In this document: positions 1-9,786 of the stretch, piece by piece
Layout: each line of letters starts with the position of its first letter
How positions within the stretch are numbered: position 1 is the stretch's first letter
Assembly (NCBI GenBank): GCA_951812315.1
Contig: CATOSA010000018.1
Coordinates: 1-44,174, forward strand
DNA from: an uncultured Burkholderiales bacterium
GTDB taxonomy: Bacteria; Pseudomonadota; Gammaproteobacteria; Burkholderiales; Eutrophovitaceae
Direction: 5' to 3'
Length of the DNA: 44,174 nucleotides
Notes under the pieces: model-generated
The model's database searches: none
What the model was told of the DNA's origin: nothing
Seen by the model: only the letters and a program-made list of their open reading frames with translations
Made by a program: the position numbers and the translations under genes

Positions 1-701
1 AACCAGTCTTTGCTTGAGGATTGGTTGCGAATTCCGGTTCTCTACGAGCAGTAGACTGTGCCGTATGCGTGCCCTTTCCCTACCTTTCCCATGCGCGGGC
101 GGAATTGGCGGATTCGGTAGTTGGCTGGGGTGCACAGAATGTCAGCGAACGTGCCGAAGGCGCGTTTACGGGCGAAGTGTCTGTGTCGATGCTTGCCGAG
201 TTCGGTTGCCGTTACGTTATCGTCGGTCACTCTGAGAGGCGCAGCCTGTTCGGCGAGAGCGATGCGTCGGTCGCGGCGAAAGCCGAGGCGGTGCTGGAGC
301 ACGGACTCACGCCCATCGTATGCGTCGGCGAGAGTCTCGATGAAAGAGATAGCAATGTGACGCAAGATGTCGTTTCTCGACAACTTGATGCGGTGATCTC
401 TAGCATCGGTACAGACGGGTTGGGTCGTGCAGTGGTGGCATATGAACCGGTGTGGGCGATTGGGACGGGTAAGGTCGCGACACCGCAGCAGGCACAAGCG
501 GTACACGCGTTTCTTCGAGACAGGGTGGCGGCACTCGATGCTGAAGTCGGGGAGCGGCTTACAATACTGTATGGTGGAAGCGTGAAGGGTGCGAACGCGG
601 CGTCATTGTTCGCGATGGACGACATTGATGGCGGGCTGATCGGTGGCGCCTCTCTGGATTTGGCGGAATTTATGGCGATTTGCAAAGCTGCCGATCGCTG
701 A
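1..701 (+). CDS. tpiA: Triose-phosphate isomerase, 3' part (5' end outside window)
   Basis: Glycolytic enzyme interconverting dihydroxyacetone phosphate and glyceraldehyde 3-phosphate in the cytosol. The open frame from about position 21 carries the active-site His in VIVGHSERR, the catalytic Glu in AYEPVWAIGTG and the phosphate-gripping loop YGGSVKG, so the family is certain. The N-terminal Asn/Lys region lies upstream of the window. Bases 1-17 read NQSLLE in frame 1, which is also TpiA-like, but the rest of the gene is in another frame. One base appears to be missing around positions 17-20. The next gene, secG, starts 18 bp after the stop; this tpiA-secG order is a common proteobacterial arrangement upstream of the nuo operon. 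Confidence 0.95.
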
Positions 702-719
702 CTGACTGGAAGATCACAA

Positions 720-1112
720 ATGCAAGTAGCAGTTTTGGTTGTGCACGTTCTGGCAGCACTGGGCCTGGTAGGGCTGGTGTTGCTGCAACATGGTAAAGGG
801 GCCGATATGGGCGCGGCGTTTGGGAGCGGTTCAGCCGGCAGCCTTTTCGGGTCAAGCGGGTCTTCGAATTTTCTGAGCCGCTCGACCGCAATTTTTGCGC
901 TTGTATTCTTTCTTACCAGTATGGGCCTGAGTTACCTGACATTTGAAAGGGCGACTACGCTTGGCGTGATGTCGACCCAGGAAATTCCTGAGTCTTCAGA
1001 TGTTGGCGACAGCGACATCGACTTTGATGGCGAGAGCGGAACAGCGGGGCCGATGACAGGTCCCGGTCAAGCTGGCGAATCAGATTCCAGGGTAGACGAG
1101 ATTCCAAAGTGA
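720..1112 (+). CDS. secG: Preprotein translocase subunit SecG
   Basis: Inner-membrane subunit of the SecYEG protein-export channel. The 130-residue product has a first membrane helix at about residues 3-22, the conserved cytosolic loop LLQHGKGADMGAAFGSG followed by a Ser/Gly-rich stretch (SLFGSSGSSNFLSR), and a second helix at about residues 55-75. The C-terminal 45 residues are acidic, low in complexity and not conserved in the family. It lies directly between tpiA and tRNA-Leu, as in many gamma- and betaproteobacteria. The start ATG at 720 follows tpiA closely, so the two are probably co-transcribed. Confidence 0.95.
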   Translation: MQVAVLVVHVLAALGLVGLVLLQHGKGADMGAAFGSGSAGSLFGSSGSSNFLSRSTAIFALVFFLTSMGLSYLTFERATTLGVMSTQEIPESSDVGDSDIDFDGESGTAGPMTGPGQAGESDSRVDEIPK

Positions 1113-1166
1113 CGACTGGCGCATGGGGTGGAGCGAGCGCGCTGTTCCCCACGCGTAATCGGTTTG

Positions 1167-1250
1167 GCCGACGTGGTGGAATTGGTAGACACGCCGTCTT
1201 GAGGGGGCGGTGCGAAAGTCGTGCGAGTTCGAGTCTCGCCGTCGGCACCA
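1167..1250 (+). tRNA. tRNA-Leu (anticodon GAG)
   Basis: The acceptor stem GCCGACG (1167-1173) pairs with CGTCGGC (1240-1246), followed by discriminator A and an encoded CCA (1248-1250). The D arm contains GGAATTGGTAGAC. The anticodon stem CCGTC/GGCGG encloses the loop TTGAGGG, giving anticodon GAG. A long variable arm (GCGA-AAG-TCGT) marks the class II tRNA expected for Leu. The T arm is GCGAG-TTCGAGT-CTCGC. A tRNA-Leu(GAG) between secG and nuoA is a recurrent arrangement in gamma- and betaproteobacteria. Confidence 0.96.
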
Positions 1251-1288
1251 CAATGTAATGAAATGGATAGAGTGCATTGACAAAGCGA

Positions 1289-1304
1289 CACGCGAAAACG
1301 CGTG
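1289..1304 (+). other. Perfect hairpin in tRNA-Leu/nuoA leader
   Basis: CACGCG-AAAA-CGCGTG forms a perfect 6-bp stem with a GC-rich base and a 4-base A loop, 39 bp downstream of the tRNA. No T-run follows, so it does not look like a standard intrinsic terminator. It may be a 3' processing or transcript-stability structure between the tRNA and the nuo message. The rest of 1251-1387 shows no recognisable gene. Confidence 0.4.
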
Positions 1305-1387
1305 CGCGAAATCGGGGAGGGGCGAGTACTTGCGCATGGGCGCCCTAATATTGTCCGAAGCTGCATTGTGCGGCCGGGTTGCAACAG

Positions 1388-1754
1388 ATGATTGATCAAT
1401 ACTTCCCGATACTTCTGTTTATTTTTGTTGGTCTTGCTTTCGGAGTCGGCTTGCCATTGATTGGCGCGACTCTAAGTCGACTTTTGCGCGTACACCGCCC
1501 GATCCCGAAAAGCTTTCTCCTTATGAATGCGGATTCGAAGCGTTCGAGGACGCGCGCATGAAGTTTGATGTTCGCTACTACCTCGTCGCGATCCTGTTCA
1601 TCATCTTCGATCTCGAAATCGCTTTTCTGTTTCCGTGGGCAGTCGTTCTCGATGAGATCGGCACGTTCGGCTTCGTTGCCATGGTTATTTTCCTGGCAGT
1701 ACTGGTAGTCGGTTTGTGTACGAGTGGAAAAAAGGCGCGCTCGAATGGGATTGA
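1388..1754 (+). CDS. nuoA: NADH-quinone oxidoreductase subunit A, disrupted by two single-base deletions
   Basis: Membrane subunit of complex I with three predicted helices. From ATG 1388 the frame reads [20 protein letters not shown] and continues to about 1498. The conserved [20 protein letters not shown] segment then appears in another frame from 1501. That frame continues through [20 protein letters not shown] to about 1713. The usual C-terminus [13 protein letters not shown] and its stop TGA (1752-1754) lie in a third frame. Adding one base near 1498-1500 (a C run) and one near 1713-1717 (a T run) gives a continuous 122-residue NuoA. As given, the second part runs on into nuoB, creating a false NuoA-NuoB fusion from 1558. 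ATG 1388 is preferred over the TTG at 1379 because it matches family N-termini. A sequence error is more likely than loss of nuoA, since the other nuo genes are preserved. Confidence 0.9.
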
Positions 1755-1767
1755 ACGGGGTTGGATC

Positions 1768-2241
1768 ATGAGCATGCAAGGTGTCACCGAACAAGGTTTT
1801 GTAACGACGTCAGTCGATAATCTCATTAACTGGACGCGCACCGGTTCGCTTTGGCCGATGACGTTCGGTCTCGCTTGCTGCGCGGTTGAAATGATGCATG
1901 CAGGTGCATCTCGTTATGATTTCGACCGCTTCGGCGTCATATTTCGCGCCAGTCCGCGACAATCGGATGTGATGATCGTCGCCGGTACCTTGTGCAACAA
2001 GATGGCGCCGGCGCTTCGCAAAGTCTACGATCAAATGGCAGAGCCGCGGTGGGTGATTTCAATGGGGTCATGCGCGAATGGCGGAGGCTATTATCACTAC
2101 TCGTACTCGGTGGTGCGCGGATGTGATCGCATCGTTCGGTTGATGTTTACGTGCGGGGTGCCGCCGACGTCAGAAGCGCTGCTCTATGGAATTATTCAAT
2201 TGCAGAACAAAATCCGGCGCACGAATACTATTGCTCGCTAG
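1768..2241 (+). CDS. nuoB: NADH-quinone oxidoreductase subunit B (N2 cluster), with a locally garbled cluster motif
   Basis: Peripheral-arm subunit that binds the [4Fe-4S] cluster N2, the last electron carrier before quinone. ATG 1768 gives [15 protein letters not shown], typical of NuoB. Visible ligands are the adjacent Cys pair in [11 protein letters not shown] and the Cys in [18 protein letters not shown]. The fourth ligand should sit in VPVDVYVPGCPPT, but the sequence reads [12 protein letters not shown]. Inserting a C at three points between about 2136 and 2162 restores the normal residues exactly, so three C deletions cancel in frame and cost one residue. The C-terminus ([15 protein letters not shown]) is normal. 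Length is 157 residues as given and 158 when repaired. Confidence 0.93.
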   Translation: MSMQGVTEQGFVTTSVDNLINWTRTGSLWPMTFGLACCAVEMMHAGASRYDFDRFGVIFRASPRQSDVMIVAGTLCNKMAPALRKVYDQMAEPRWVISMGSCANGGGYYHYSYSVVRGCDRIVRLMFTCGVPPTSEALLYGIIQLQNKIRRTNTIAR

Positions 2242-2294
2242 CAAAGCACGAAGTTGGTGACGCATAACACTACAACCCGATTTGTCGGACAACA

Positions 2295-2893
2295 ATGACG
2301 GCGCGATTGCTGAAACTGGAAGAACAAGTTCGTTCGATTGCCGGAGACCGAATCAAGCACTTTGAGACGGCCTTTGGCCAACTGACTGCCGTGGTTGCAC
2401 CGGACGACCTCAGGCAAGTGATGACCCTATTGCGAGACAGCGCTGGCCTGCGCTTCGCACAGCTTGTCGATTTATGCGGTGTCGATTATCGCGACTACGC
2501 TTCCACAGGCCGTGATGAGCAGCGCTACGCTGTCGTCTATCATCTGCTGTCTATCGAGCACAACGAGCGTTTGCGGATTCGGGCGTTTTGCGCCGATGAC
2601 GATTTTCCCATTGTGGATTCGGTCGTCGATATCTGGCCCTCCGCCAACTGGTTCGAGCGCGAAGCCTTCGATTTATTCGGGATCATGTTTAACGGTCACC
2701 CGGATCTCAGGAGGTTGCTCACTGACTATGGTTTCGTCGGCCATCCATTTCGCAAGGATTTTCCGGTTTCCGGAAACGTCGAGATGCGTTATGACCCGGA
2801 GCAAAAAAGAGTCGTATATCAACCGGTCACAATTGAACCGCGCGAAATCGTCCACGCGTTGTTCGCGACGAACAATATGGCGACGTTGAGTGA
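2295..2893 (+). CDS. nuoC: NADH-quinone oxidoreductase subunit C, frameshift near the C-terminus
   Basis: Complex I 30-kDa subunit of the peripheral arm. It contains the family signature as [20 protein letters not shown], followed by [19 protein letters not shown]. The conserved end [17 protein letters not shown] with stop TGA (2891-2893) is obtained only if one C is added in the CC at 2852-2853. Without it the frame runs on to 2981 with an unrelated tail. The repaired length is 199 residues, normal for stand-alone NuoC. That nuoC is separate from nuoD excludes the enterobacterial type with fused NuoCD. Confidence 0.93.
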
Positions 2894-3148
2894 GCCACTT
2901 GCGCCCGTTAATAAGGAATGGCCTGTTAATGAGGAATGCCAGCGCCGAATTGATTTGTGTACGCGGCAGACGGTCACATGAAATTTCATCTGACGCGTCT
3001 ACGAAACTGCCCGAAAGCGATATTGACAACGATACGATGAATCATGTCTCCGCCGTGCTGGCTGCGCCAGCATTAGCCTTCACCGCAACAAGCGGCTCGC
3101 GCCGCGTGTTGTGGGCCGCCAATTGGCGCTGTCTGGAATTGGATATCT
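2894..3148 (+). other. Unusually long nuoC-nuoD spacer with palindrome and hairpin
   Basis: This 255-bp gap is unusual because nuo genes are normally packed tightly. No convincing gene is seen; an open frame over 2890-3156 has no recognisable features. It holds an 18-bp tandem repeat (listed separately), a perfect 12-bp palindrome ATGAAATTTCAT at 2978-2989, a TTGACA hexamer at 3023-3028 with no good -10 partner, and a hairpin TGCTGG-CTGCG-CCAGCA at 3056-3072. Possible roles are a degraded insertion or an internal regulatory/processing site; neither can be shown here. Confidence 0.4.
2907..2942. repeat. Two-copy 18-bp imperfect tandem repeat after nuoC
   Basis: GTTAATAAGGAATGGCCT (2907-2924) is followed immediately by GTTAATGAGGAATGCCAG (2925-2942), 14 of 18 positions matching. 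It begins 14 bp after the nuoC stop. Similar short-period repeats follow nuoH and nuoI. Confidence 0.75.
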
Positions 3149-4402
3149 GTGCCTGATATCCGTAACTACACAATGAATTTTGGACCGCAGCATCCGGCGG
3201 CGCATGGGGTGTTGCGCCTGGTCCTTGAGCTCAATGGCGAAGTGATTGAGCGTGCCGATCCGCATATCGGATTGCTGCATCGGGCGACCGAAAAACTGGC
3301 CGAGCAGAAAACGTTCTTGCAGTCGGTTCCGTACATGGACCGTCTGGATTACATGTCCATGATGTGTAACGAGCATGCGTACGTGATGGCGATAGAGAAA
3401 CTTCTGAATATCGACGTACCGTTACGCGCTCAGTATATCCGCGTGATGTTCGATGAGATTACACGCATCCTGAATCATCTTCTCTGGCTCGGCGCGCATG
3501 GTCTTGACGTCGGCGCGATGACAATATTCTTGTATTGTTTCCGTGAGCGTGAAGACCTGATGGACTGTTACGAAGCAGTCTCCGGAGCCCGCCTTCACGC
3601 TGCCTACTATCGGCCCGGCGGTGTTTATAGGGATCTGCCCGAGCGCATGCCGCAATACGCGGTTTCAAAGTTTCGCGACCAGAAGAAGGCAGATAAGCTC
3701 AACGCCAATCGTGAAGGCTCTTTGCTTGATTTCATCGAAGATTTTACGGCGCGATTCCCGCAAAAAGTAGACGAATACGAGACCCTGCTTACTGACAATC
3801 GAATCTGGAAGCAGCGAACCGTAAGTATTGGAGTGGTGTCTCCCGAGCGGGCGATCGCGCTTGGTTTCACGGGGCCAATGCTGCGCGGGTCAGGCGTTGC
3901 CTGGGACCTTCGCAAGAAACAACCGTATGCAGCGTACAACCGAGTGGATTTCGATATCCCGGTTGGCGTAACCGGTGATTGCTATGATCGCTATCTGGTG
4001 CGAATCGAGGAGATGCGGCAATCAAATCGCATTGTCAGGCAATGCGTCGACTGGTTGCGCGGCAATCCCGGACCGGTTATGAGCGACAACCATAAAGTGG
4101 CGCCTTCATCGCGAGTTGCGATGAAGGCGAATATGGAAGAGCTGATTCACCATTTCAAACTGTTTACCGAGGGCATGCACGTGCCGGCGGGAGAAGTCTA
4201 TTCTGCGGTAGAGGCACCCAAGGGAGAGTTTGGCATCTATCTCGTCTCTGACGGGGCGAACAAACCTTACCGGCTGAAGATTCGCGCTCCCGCCTTCGCC
4301 CACCTTTCGGCAATGGACGAGATGGTGCGCGGGCACATGATCGCCGATCTGGTGGCGATCATAGGAACCCAGGATATTGTGTTTGGCGAGGTCGACCGAT
4401 GA
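3149..4402 (+). CDS. nuoD: NADH-quinone oxidoreductase subunit D
   Basis: 49-kDa subunit that forms the quinone-binding site together with NuoB. The 417-residue product starts at GTG 3149 ([20 protein letters not shown]), which matches the family N-terminus closely. The quinone-site loop [13 protein letters not shown], the conserved HRATEKLAE helix and the C-terminal [18 protein letters not shown] are all present. The frame is intact. Its stop overlaps the nuoE start by 4 bp (ATGA at 4399-4402), indicating translational coupling. Confidence 0.97.
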   Translation: MPDIRNYTMNFGPQHPAAHGVLRLVLELNGEVIERADPHIGLLHRATEKLAEQKTFLQSVPYMDRLDYMSMMCNEHAYVMAIEKLLNIDVPLRAQYIRVMFDEITRILNHLLWLGAHGLDVGAMTIFLYCFREREDLMDCYEAVSGARLHAAYYRPGGVYRDLPERMPQYAVSKFRDQKKADKLNANREGSLLDFIEDFTARFPQKVDEYETLLTDNRIWKQRTVSIGVVSPERAIALGFTGPMLRGSGVAWDLRKKQPYAAYNRVDFDIPVGVTGDCYDRYLVRIEEMRQSNRIVRQCVDWLRGNPGPVMSDNHKVAPSSRVAMKANMEELIHHFKLFTEGMHVPAGEVYSAVEAPKGEFGIYLVSDGANKPYRLKIRAPAFAHLSAMDEMVRGHMIADLVAIIGTQDIVFGEVDR

Positions 4403-4893
4403 CTGTCACAGCGCCGGTCAGCCCCGAGGCGCTCGCCAGTATTGACAAGGCGGTCGTGAAATATCCCGCGGATCGCAAACAGTCTGCTGTTATGGCGGCA
4501 CTGACGATCGTGCAGGATGAGAAGGGTTTTCTGTCTACCGAAACGATTGAATTTGTTGCCGGATATCTGCAAATGCCGCCGATTGCCGTATGGGAAGTGG
4601 CGACCTTTTACGGTATGTACAACCTTGAAAAGACCGGGCGCTACAAGATAACGATATGCACGAACCTGCCATGCGCGTTGCGCGGCGCAGAGGCAGCGGC
4701 TGAGCATCTGCAAAAAAAGCTCGAGATCGGATTCAATCAAACAAGTGCCGACGGTCGTTTTACGCTCAAGGAAGGCGAGTGTATGGGTGCTTGTGCGGAT
4801 GCGCCGGTGTGCCTGGTCAATGACAAGAAAATGATGTCATTCATGACGCCTGAAAAACTGGACGAATTCATCGACGGATTGTGGAACCAGTGA
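4399..4893 (+). CDS. nuoE: NADH-quinone oxidoreductase subunit E ([2Fe-2S] N1a)
   Basis: 24-kDa thioredoxin-like subunit of the NADH-dehydrogenase module. Cluster N1a ligands are visible as CTNLPC and, about 40 residues later, CMGAC. The N-terminal helical part contains the conserved [12 protein letters not shown] segment. At 164 residues it is full length. The start ATG overlaps the nuoD stop, and the stop overlaps the nuoF start as GTGA. Confidence 0.97.
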   Translation: MTVTAPVSPEALASIDKAVVKYPADRKQSAVMAALTIVQDEKGFLSTETIEFVAGYLQMPPIAVWEVATFYGMYNLEKTGRYKITICTNLPCALRGAEAAAEHLQKKLEIGFNQTSADGRFTLKEGECMGACADAPVCLVNDKKMMSFMTPEKLDEFIDGLWNQ

Positions 4894-6185
4894 GCACACC
4901 GTTACCAGCGGACATATATGGTCCCGACGCAGTCCTCCTTAAAGGGCTGGATGGCCTTAATTGGCGGTTGCGAGATTACGAGGCGCGCGATGGCTATCGG
5001 GCACTTCGCAAGATATTTGAGGAGCGCATTTCGCCGGAGCAAATCATTGCGGAAGTCAAGAATTCCGCATTGCGCGGGCGCGGAGGCGCTGGCTTTCCAA
5101 CCGGCTTGAAATGGAGTTTCATGCCGAGCGGATTCTCGGGGCAGAAATATCTGGTATGCAATTCCGACGAAGGCGAGCCGGGAACGTTCAAGGACCGCGA
5201 TCTGCTGCGTTACAACCCGCACATTGTGATCGAGGGAATGATCATCGCGGCGTACGCGATGGGAATCTCTGTCGGCTACAACTATATTCATGGCGAAATA
5301 TGGGAGGCGTACGAACGCTTTGAAGAAGCGCTCGAAGAAGCACGCGCGGCAGGCTACCTCGGAAACAACGTGCTTGGGTCTGATTTCAGTTTCGAACTGC
5401 ACGCACATCACGGATGGGGCGCTTATATCTGCGGTGAGGAAACCGCCTTGCTGGAATCGATCGAGGGCAAGAAAGGTCAGCCCCGCTTCAAACCCCCGTT
5501 TCCGGCAAGCTACGGCCTGTATGGCAAACCCACGACGATCAACAATACAGAGACGTTTGCAGCGGTGCCATGGCTGCTTCTGAATGGGGGCGATGCATTT
5601 CTGCATCTCGGCCGGCCAAACAATGGCGGGACCAAGATTTTTTCGGTGTCTGGCGATGTGGCGCGGCCGGGCAACTACGAAGTTGGGCTTGGCACGCCGT
5701 TCGCCGAACTACTGGAAATGGCCGGTGGGATGCGCGACGGCAATGCGCTCAAGGCGGTCATCCCGGGTGGATCATCCATGCCAGTGCTACCGGCCGACAT
5801 CATGATGGCGACCGATATGGACTACGATTCCATCGCCAAAGCAGGGTCGATGCTTGGCTCCGGAGCAGTCATCGTGATGGACGAAACGCGTTGCATGGTG
5901 CGTTGCTTGTTGCGTTTGTCCTATTTCTACTTCGAAGAGTCCTGTGGGCAATGCACGCCGTGCCGCGAAGGAACTGGCTGGTTGTATCGCATGGTGCACC
6001 GAATCGAACATGGTAAGGGTGAGCCAAGTGATCTGGATGCACTTGGCTCGGTAGCGGACAATATTGCAGGCCGTACGATTTGCGCACTTGGAGATGCGGC
6101 AGCACTTCCGGTGAAGAGCTTCAGCAGGCATTTCAGGTCCGAGTTCGAGCATCATATCCAGCACAAGAAATGTCAGGTCGGTTAA
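4890..6185 (+). CDS. nuoF: NADH-quinone oxidoreductase subunit F (NADH/FMN site)
   Basis: 51-kDa catalytic subunit that oxidises NADH at FMN. FMN/NADH-binding motifs are [13 protein letters not shown] and [15 protein letters not shown], followed by [17 protein letters not shown]. The N3 [4Fe-4S] cluster ligands are [12 protein letters not shown] plus the Cys in [13 protein letters not shown]. The frame is complete at about 431 residues. Two GTG starts are possible, 4881 and 4890. I prefer 4890 because it gives the 4-bp GTGA coupling with nuoE and a family-like N-terminus. Confidence 0.97.
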   Translation: MSTPLPADIYGPDAVLLKGLDGLNWRLRDYEARDGYRALRKIFEERISPEQIIAEVKNSALRGRGGAGFPTGLKWSFMPSGFSGQKYLVCNSDEGEPGTFKDRDLLRYNPHIVIEGMIIAAYAMGISVGYNYIHGEIWEAYERFEEALEEARAAGYLGNNVLGSDFSFELHAHHGWGAYICGEETALLESIEGKKGQPRFKPPFPASYGLYGKPTTINNTETFAAVPWLLLNGGDAFLHLGRPNNGGTKIFSVSGDVARPGNYEVGLGTPFAELLEMAGGMRDGNALKAVIPGGSSMPVLPADIMMATDMDYDSIAKAGSMLGSGAVIVMDETRCMVRCLLRLSYFYFEESCGQCTPCREGTGWLYRMVHRIEHGKGEPSDLDALGSVADNIAGRTICALGDAAALPVKSFSRHFRSEFEHHIQHKKCQVG

Positions 6186-6189
6186 GCAA

Positions 6190-8598
6190 ATGATCACACT
6201 TGAAATCGACGGCAAAACGATAGAGGTTGAAAAGCACCGCACGGTGATGGACGCCGCGAACGAGCTTGGCATCCATATTCCGCACTTCTGCTATCACCGA
6301 AAACTGTCCATTGCTGCCAACTGCCGTATGTGCCTCGTTGAGGTCGAGAAAGCACCAAAACCGATGCCTGCTTGCGCCACCCCGGTGGCCGACGGGATGA
6401 AGGTATGGACGCATTCCGAAGTCGCAGTTAATGCGCAAAAGGGTGTGATGGAATTCCTGCTGATCAATCATCCTCTGGATTGTCCGATCTGCGACCAGGG
6501 TGGCGAGTGTCAGCTACAAGATCTTGCTGTCGGTTACGGTGGTTCAAGTTCTCGTTTTCACGAGAACAAGAGAGTCGTCGCACACAAGAATCTCGGCCCT
6601 TTAGTCTCCGCCGAGGAAATGTCACGCTGCATTCACTGCACACGTTGTGTGCGCTTCGGGCAGGAGATTGCCGGGATCATGGAACTCGGCATGGCCGGTC
6701 GCGGCGAACACGCCCAGATTATGGCATTTGTCGGTCAAACGGTTGACTCGGAATTGTCGGGCAACATGATAGATGTCTGCCCGGTCGGCGCACTGACTTC
6801 CAATCCGTTCCGATACAGCGCGCGAACCTGGGAGCTGTCACGCCGCAGCTCCATAGCGCCGCACGACAGCCTTGGCTCCAACCTTGTGGTTCAGGTCAAA
6901 CAGAATCGTGTCATGCGTGTTGTGCCGCGTGACAACGAGGAAGTTAACGAATGCTGGTTGTCTGATCGTGACCGCTTCTCCTATGAGGGTCTGAACTCGA
7001 GCGAGCGTCTTACAACGCCGATGATCAAGCGCGACGGACGCTGGCTTGAAGTTGACTGGTCTGCAGCACTCGAATTCGTGGCAACTGAGCTTGGCCGCAT
7101 ACATGCCAGCCTTGGGCCAGCCGCGATTGGTGCGCTTGCTACTCCACAGGCCACTTGCGAGGAACTTTACCTTCTTCAGAAACTGATTCGGTCGCTCGGC
7201 AGCGGCAACGTCGATTTCCGTCTACGGCAGCTGGACTTTTCAGCCGATGACGGGCAAAACGGCGCGCCCTGGCTGGGCATGAAGGTCACCGATCTGAATA
7301 CGCTCGACAGAATTCTTGTAATTGGATCGAACCTGCGCAAGGAACAGCCGCTACTTGCGCAACGAGTACGGCAGGCAGTCAGGCATCACGGTGCGCAGCT
7401 GTCCGTGATCAACCCGATTGGCGATGACTTTCTGGCCACTGTGCAAAACTGCATGATCATTCCGCCAAGCCGGATTGCGGATGCGCTGGCTGCAGTGATT
7501 AAGGCGGCGGCGCAGAAAACCGGTGATGCCATTCCAGAACAGGTCAGCGGTGCTGAAGTGACTGACGAAGCGCGTCAAATTGCCGACAGTATTCTGAGTG
7601 GAGAGCGTAGCGCGATACTCCTTGGAAACTTCGTCGAGCACAGTCCGGAAAAGTCGCGCATCCACGCGCTGGCCCAGACGCTTGCCAGCATGGCCGACAG
7701 CGCGGTCGTCATGTTGGGAGACGGAGCGAACAGCGTTGGCGGTTATTTGAGCGGCGCGCTACCGACCGCCGAACCGTCGGGACGTAACGCTCGCGAAATG
7801 ATTGAGCAGCCGCTCAAGGCCTATGTGTTGTTGCATACGGAAGTTGAGCTCGACACTTCGCTACCACGGCTGGCGACTGCCGCCATGCATAGCGCCGAGT
7901 TGGTCGTTGCGATGTCGCCATTCAAACACCGTGCACTGGATTATGCCCAGGTGCTGTTACCGGTTGCCCCGTTTACCGAAACTGCCGGGACGTTTGTCAA
8001 CATCGAGGGTCGCCGCCAGAAATTTCAGGGTGTTGTTGCGCCTCTCGGGGAAACGCGCCCCGCCTGGAAAGTATTGCGCGTTCTCGGTAATTTGCTTCAT
8101 CTTGACGGTTTCGGTTTTGAGTCCATAAATGATGTTCGCGAAGAGCTCAACACGTTCGCGGCGGAGCCAGCGGATCGGCTCGACAACAGGCTAGGTGAAT
8201 CTGCCGTAAAAACGGCGCTGGACGCGAGGGCTGATGCCAGGGGCCGGGCTACAGGCAGCGTCGAACAGTTGACCGTCGAACGAATCGGCGAAGTACCCGT
8301 TTACAACGTTGACGGAATTGTTCGGCGTGCGCAGGCATTGCAGCAAACGCGTGACGCGCAGACCGATCGTGTGAGTATGCATCGTGGTCTGATAGAAAAG
8401 CTCGGATTACAGTCTGGTGACCGGGTCCGAATCTGCCAGCATGGGGGTGAAGCTGTTCTCGATTTTGACAGGGACGACCGACTACCGCCCGGATGTGTAC
8501 GTGTTGCATCGGCGATTGACACAACATCCGATCTCGGCCCTGCCTTCGGCGAAATGACAGTCGAGCGCGTCGCTGCTCGAAACGTGGTCAACGCCTGA
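6190..8598 (+). CDS. nuoG: NADH-quinone oxidoreductase subunit G
   Basis: 75-kDa iron-sulfur subunit. In order it has an N-terminal [2Fe-2S] ferredoxin domain ([17 protein letters not shown], then ACATP), the His/Cys-ligated N5 region ([18 protein letters not shown]), the cluster CIHCTRC with CPVGAL, and a long molybdopterin-oxidoreductase-like domain to residue 802. The extra Cys set that ligates cluster N7 in Escherichia-type NuoG is absent: the equivalent stretch reads [13 protein letters not shown]. This is the shorter, mitochondrial-like cluster set. The frame is intact. The stop TGA shares bases with the nuoH start. Confidence 0.97.
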   Translation: MITLEIDGKTIEVEKHRTVMDAANELGIHIPHFCYHRKLSIAANCRMCLVEVEKAPKPMPACATPVADGMKVWTHSEVAVNAQKGVMEFLLINHPLDCPICDQGGECQLQDLAVGYGGSSSRFHENKRVVAHKNLGPLVSAEEMSRCIHCTRCVRFGQEIAGIMELGMAGRGEHAQIMAFVGQTVDSELSGNMIDVCPVGALTSNPFRYSARTWELSRRSSIAPHDSLGSNLVVQVKQNRVMRVVPRDNEEVNECWLSDRDRFSYEGLNSSERLTTPMIKRDGRWLEVDWSAALEFVATELGRIHASLGPAAIGALATPQATCEELYLLQKLIRSLGSGNVDFRLRQLDFSADDGQNGAPWLGMKVTDLNTLDRILVIGSNLRKEQPLLAQRVRQAVRHHGAQLSVINPIGDDFLATVQNCMIIPPSRIADALAAVIKAAAQKTGDAIPEQVSGAEVTDEARQIADSILSGERSAILLGNFVEHSPEKSRIHALAQTLASMADSAVVMLGDGANSVGGYLSGALPTAEPSGRNAREMIEQPLKAYVLLHTEVELDTSLPRLATAAMHSAELVVAMSPFKHRALDYAQVLLPVAPFTETAGTFVNIEGRRQKFQGVVAPLGETRPAWKVLRVLGNLLHLDGFGFESINDVREELNTFAAEPADRLDNRLGESAVKTALDARADARGRATGSVEQLTVERIGEVPVYNVDGIVRRAQALQQTRDAQTDRVSMHRGLIEKLGLQSGDRVRICQHGGEAVLDFDRDDRLPPGCVRVASAIDTTSDLGPAFGEMTVERVAARNVVNA

Positions 8599-9620
8599 TG
8601 GAAGGCTGGCTGGCAGGCTGGTTTGGCGCACCTGCGGCTGTGACGCTGTGGACATTCGCCAAGATTCTCGCGATTGTTGTTCCGATTATTCTGTGTGTAG
8701 CATATCTGACGCTTGCCGAGCGCAAGGTGATCGGCTTCATGCAATTGCGCATTGGACCGAATCGGGTCGGACCGAAAGGCTTGTTGCAGCCGTTTGCCGA
8801 TGTATTGAAGTTGCTCGTCAAGGAAGTGGTTGTTCCGTCCAGCGCAAGCAAGTTTCTGTTCTTCATCGCGCCAATGCTTTCGCTGATGCCGGCACTGGCA
8901 GCGTGGGCAGTCATGCCTTTTACCGATTCAATGGTTTTGTCGAATATCGACGCTGGTCTGCTGTATGTATTGGCGATCACGTCGATGGGCGTTTATGGCG
9001 TACTTGTCGCCAGCTGGGCATCAAACTCGAAGTATGCCTTACTCGGTGCGATGCGCTCTGCCGCACAAATTGTTGCGTACGAAATTGCAATGGGTTTCGC
9101 GCTTGTGTGCGTATTGATGATGTCAGGCAGCCTGAATTTGTCGGTAATCGTCGACGCGCAGCGTACTCAGTTTGGCATTCTTGGATGGAACCTGATTCCG
9201 CTGTTCCCGATGTTCGTGGTCTATTTCATATCTGCTGTCGCCGAGACAAATCGCGCGCCATTCGACGTTGCCGAGGGCGAATCAGAGATTGTTGCCGGAT
9301 TCCATGTGGAGTACTCGGGCACGGCGTTCGCGGTGTTTTTCCTGGCCGAGTACGCCAACATGATTCTGGTATCGGCTCTGGCTGTGCTGATGTTTCTCGG
9401 TGGCTGGCTGTCTCCGGTGGCTGGTATTCCGGACGGGTTCTTCTGGTTCGCAGCAAAGACAGCGTTCCTGTTGTTCTGCTTCCTGTGGATTCGCGCAACA
9501 TTTCCCCGCTATCGCTACGATCAGATCATGCGGCTGGGCTGGAAAGTGCTCATTCCATTGACGATTGTCTGGCTGCTACTTATTGGCGTGTTGATGCGCA
9601 TGTCGTGGTGGCCATGGTAG
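8598..9620 (+). CDS. nuoH: NADH-quinone oxidoreductase subunit H
   Basis: Membrane subunit with about eight helices that joins the peripheral arm and helps form the quinone tunnel. Signature segments [20 protein letters not shown] and [18 protein letters not shown] are present. The 340-residue frame is intact. The start ATG overlaps the nuoG stop by one base. The last codons, TGG TAG, form the first unit of a tandem repeat that continues into the nuoH-nuoI gap. Confidence 0.97.
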   Translation: MEGWLAGWFGAPAAVTLWTFAKILAIVVPIILCVAYLTLAERKVIGFMQLRIGPNRVGPKGLLQPFADVLKLLVKEVVVPSSASKFLFFIAPMLSLMPALAAWAVMPFTDSMVLSNIDAGLLYVLAITSMGVYGVLVASWASNSKYALLGAMRSAAQIVAYEIAMGFALVCVLMMSGSLNLSVIVDAQRTQFGILGWNLIPLFPMFVVYFISAVAETNRAPFDVAEGESEIVAGFHVEYSGTAFAVFFLAEYANMILVSALAVLMFLGGWLSPVAGIPDGFFWFAAKTAFLLFCFLWIRATFPRYRYDQIMRLGWKVLIPLTIVWLLLIGVLMRMSWWPW

Positions 9621-9678
9621 CTAAACACACTGGTAGTAATTCGAACTGGTAGTTAGACAAAATGGTAGTTGAACAAAC
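9615..9678. repeat. Four-unit 16-bp degenerate tandem repeat spanning the nuoH stop
   Basis: TGGTAG recurs at 9615, 9631, 9647 and 9663, exactly 16 bp apart. The units are TGGTAGCTAAACACAC, TGGTAGTAATTCGAAC, TGGTAGTTAGACAAAA and TGGTAGTTGAACAAAC. The first unit contains the last Trp codon and stop of nuoH. The array explains part of the unusually long 166-bp nuoH-nuoI gap. It looks like expansion and decay of a gene-end sequence; no function is evident. Confidence 0.8.
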
Positions 9679-9786
9679 AGGGAATAGGCGGCTGACAGAA
9701 GCGCACTGATGACGAACGACAATTTCGATGAACAGCATTGACAACAACCAGTACTGGCACCGGCGCCTTAAAGTGAGGACATCAAG

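Noticed and set aside
1289..1304. Intrinsic terminator between tRNA-Leu and nuoA
   Set aside because: The hairpin is perfect but no T-run follows on the plus strand.
1558..2241. An open frame that joins the second half of NuoA to NuoB as one protein
   Set aside because: It arises from two missing bases in nuoA. The normal NuoA stop (1752-1754) and the NuoB start with family N-terminus (1768) are both visible.
3023..3045. Internal promoter from the TTGACA in the nuoC-nuoD gap
   Set aside because: No acceptable -10 element lies 16-18 bp downstream.
8648..9652. 334-residue plus-strand frame overlapping nuoH
   Set aside because: Arg/Cys-rich composition and full overlap with an intact nuoH; a frame shadow.
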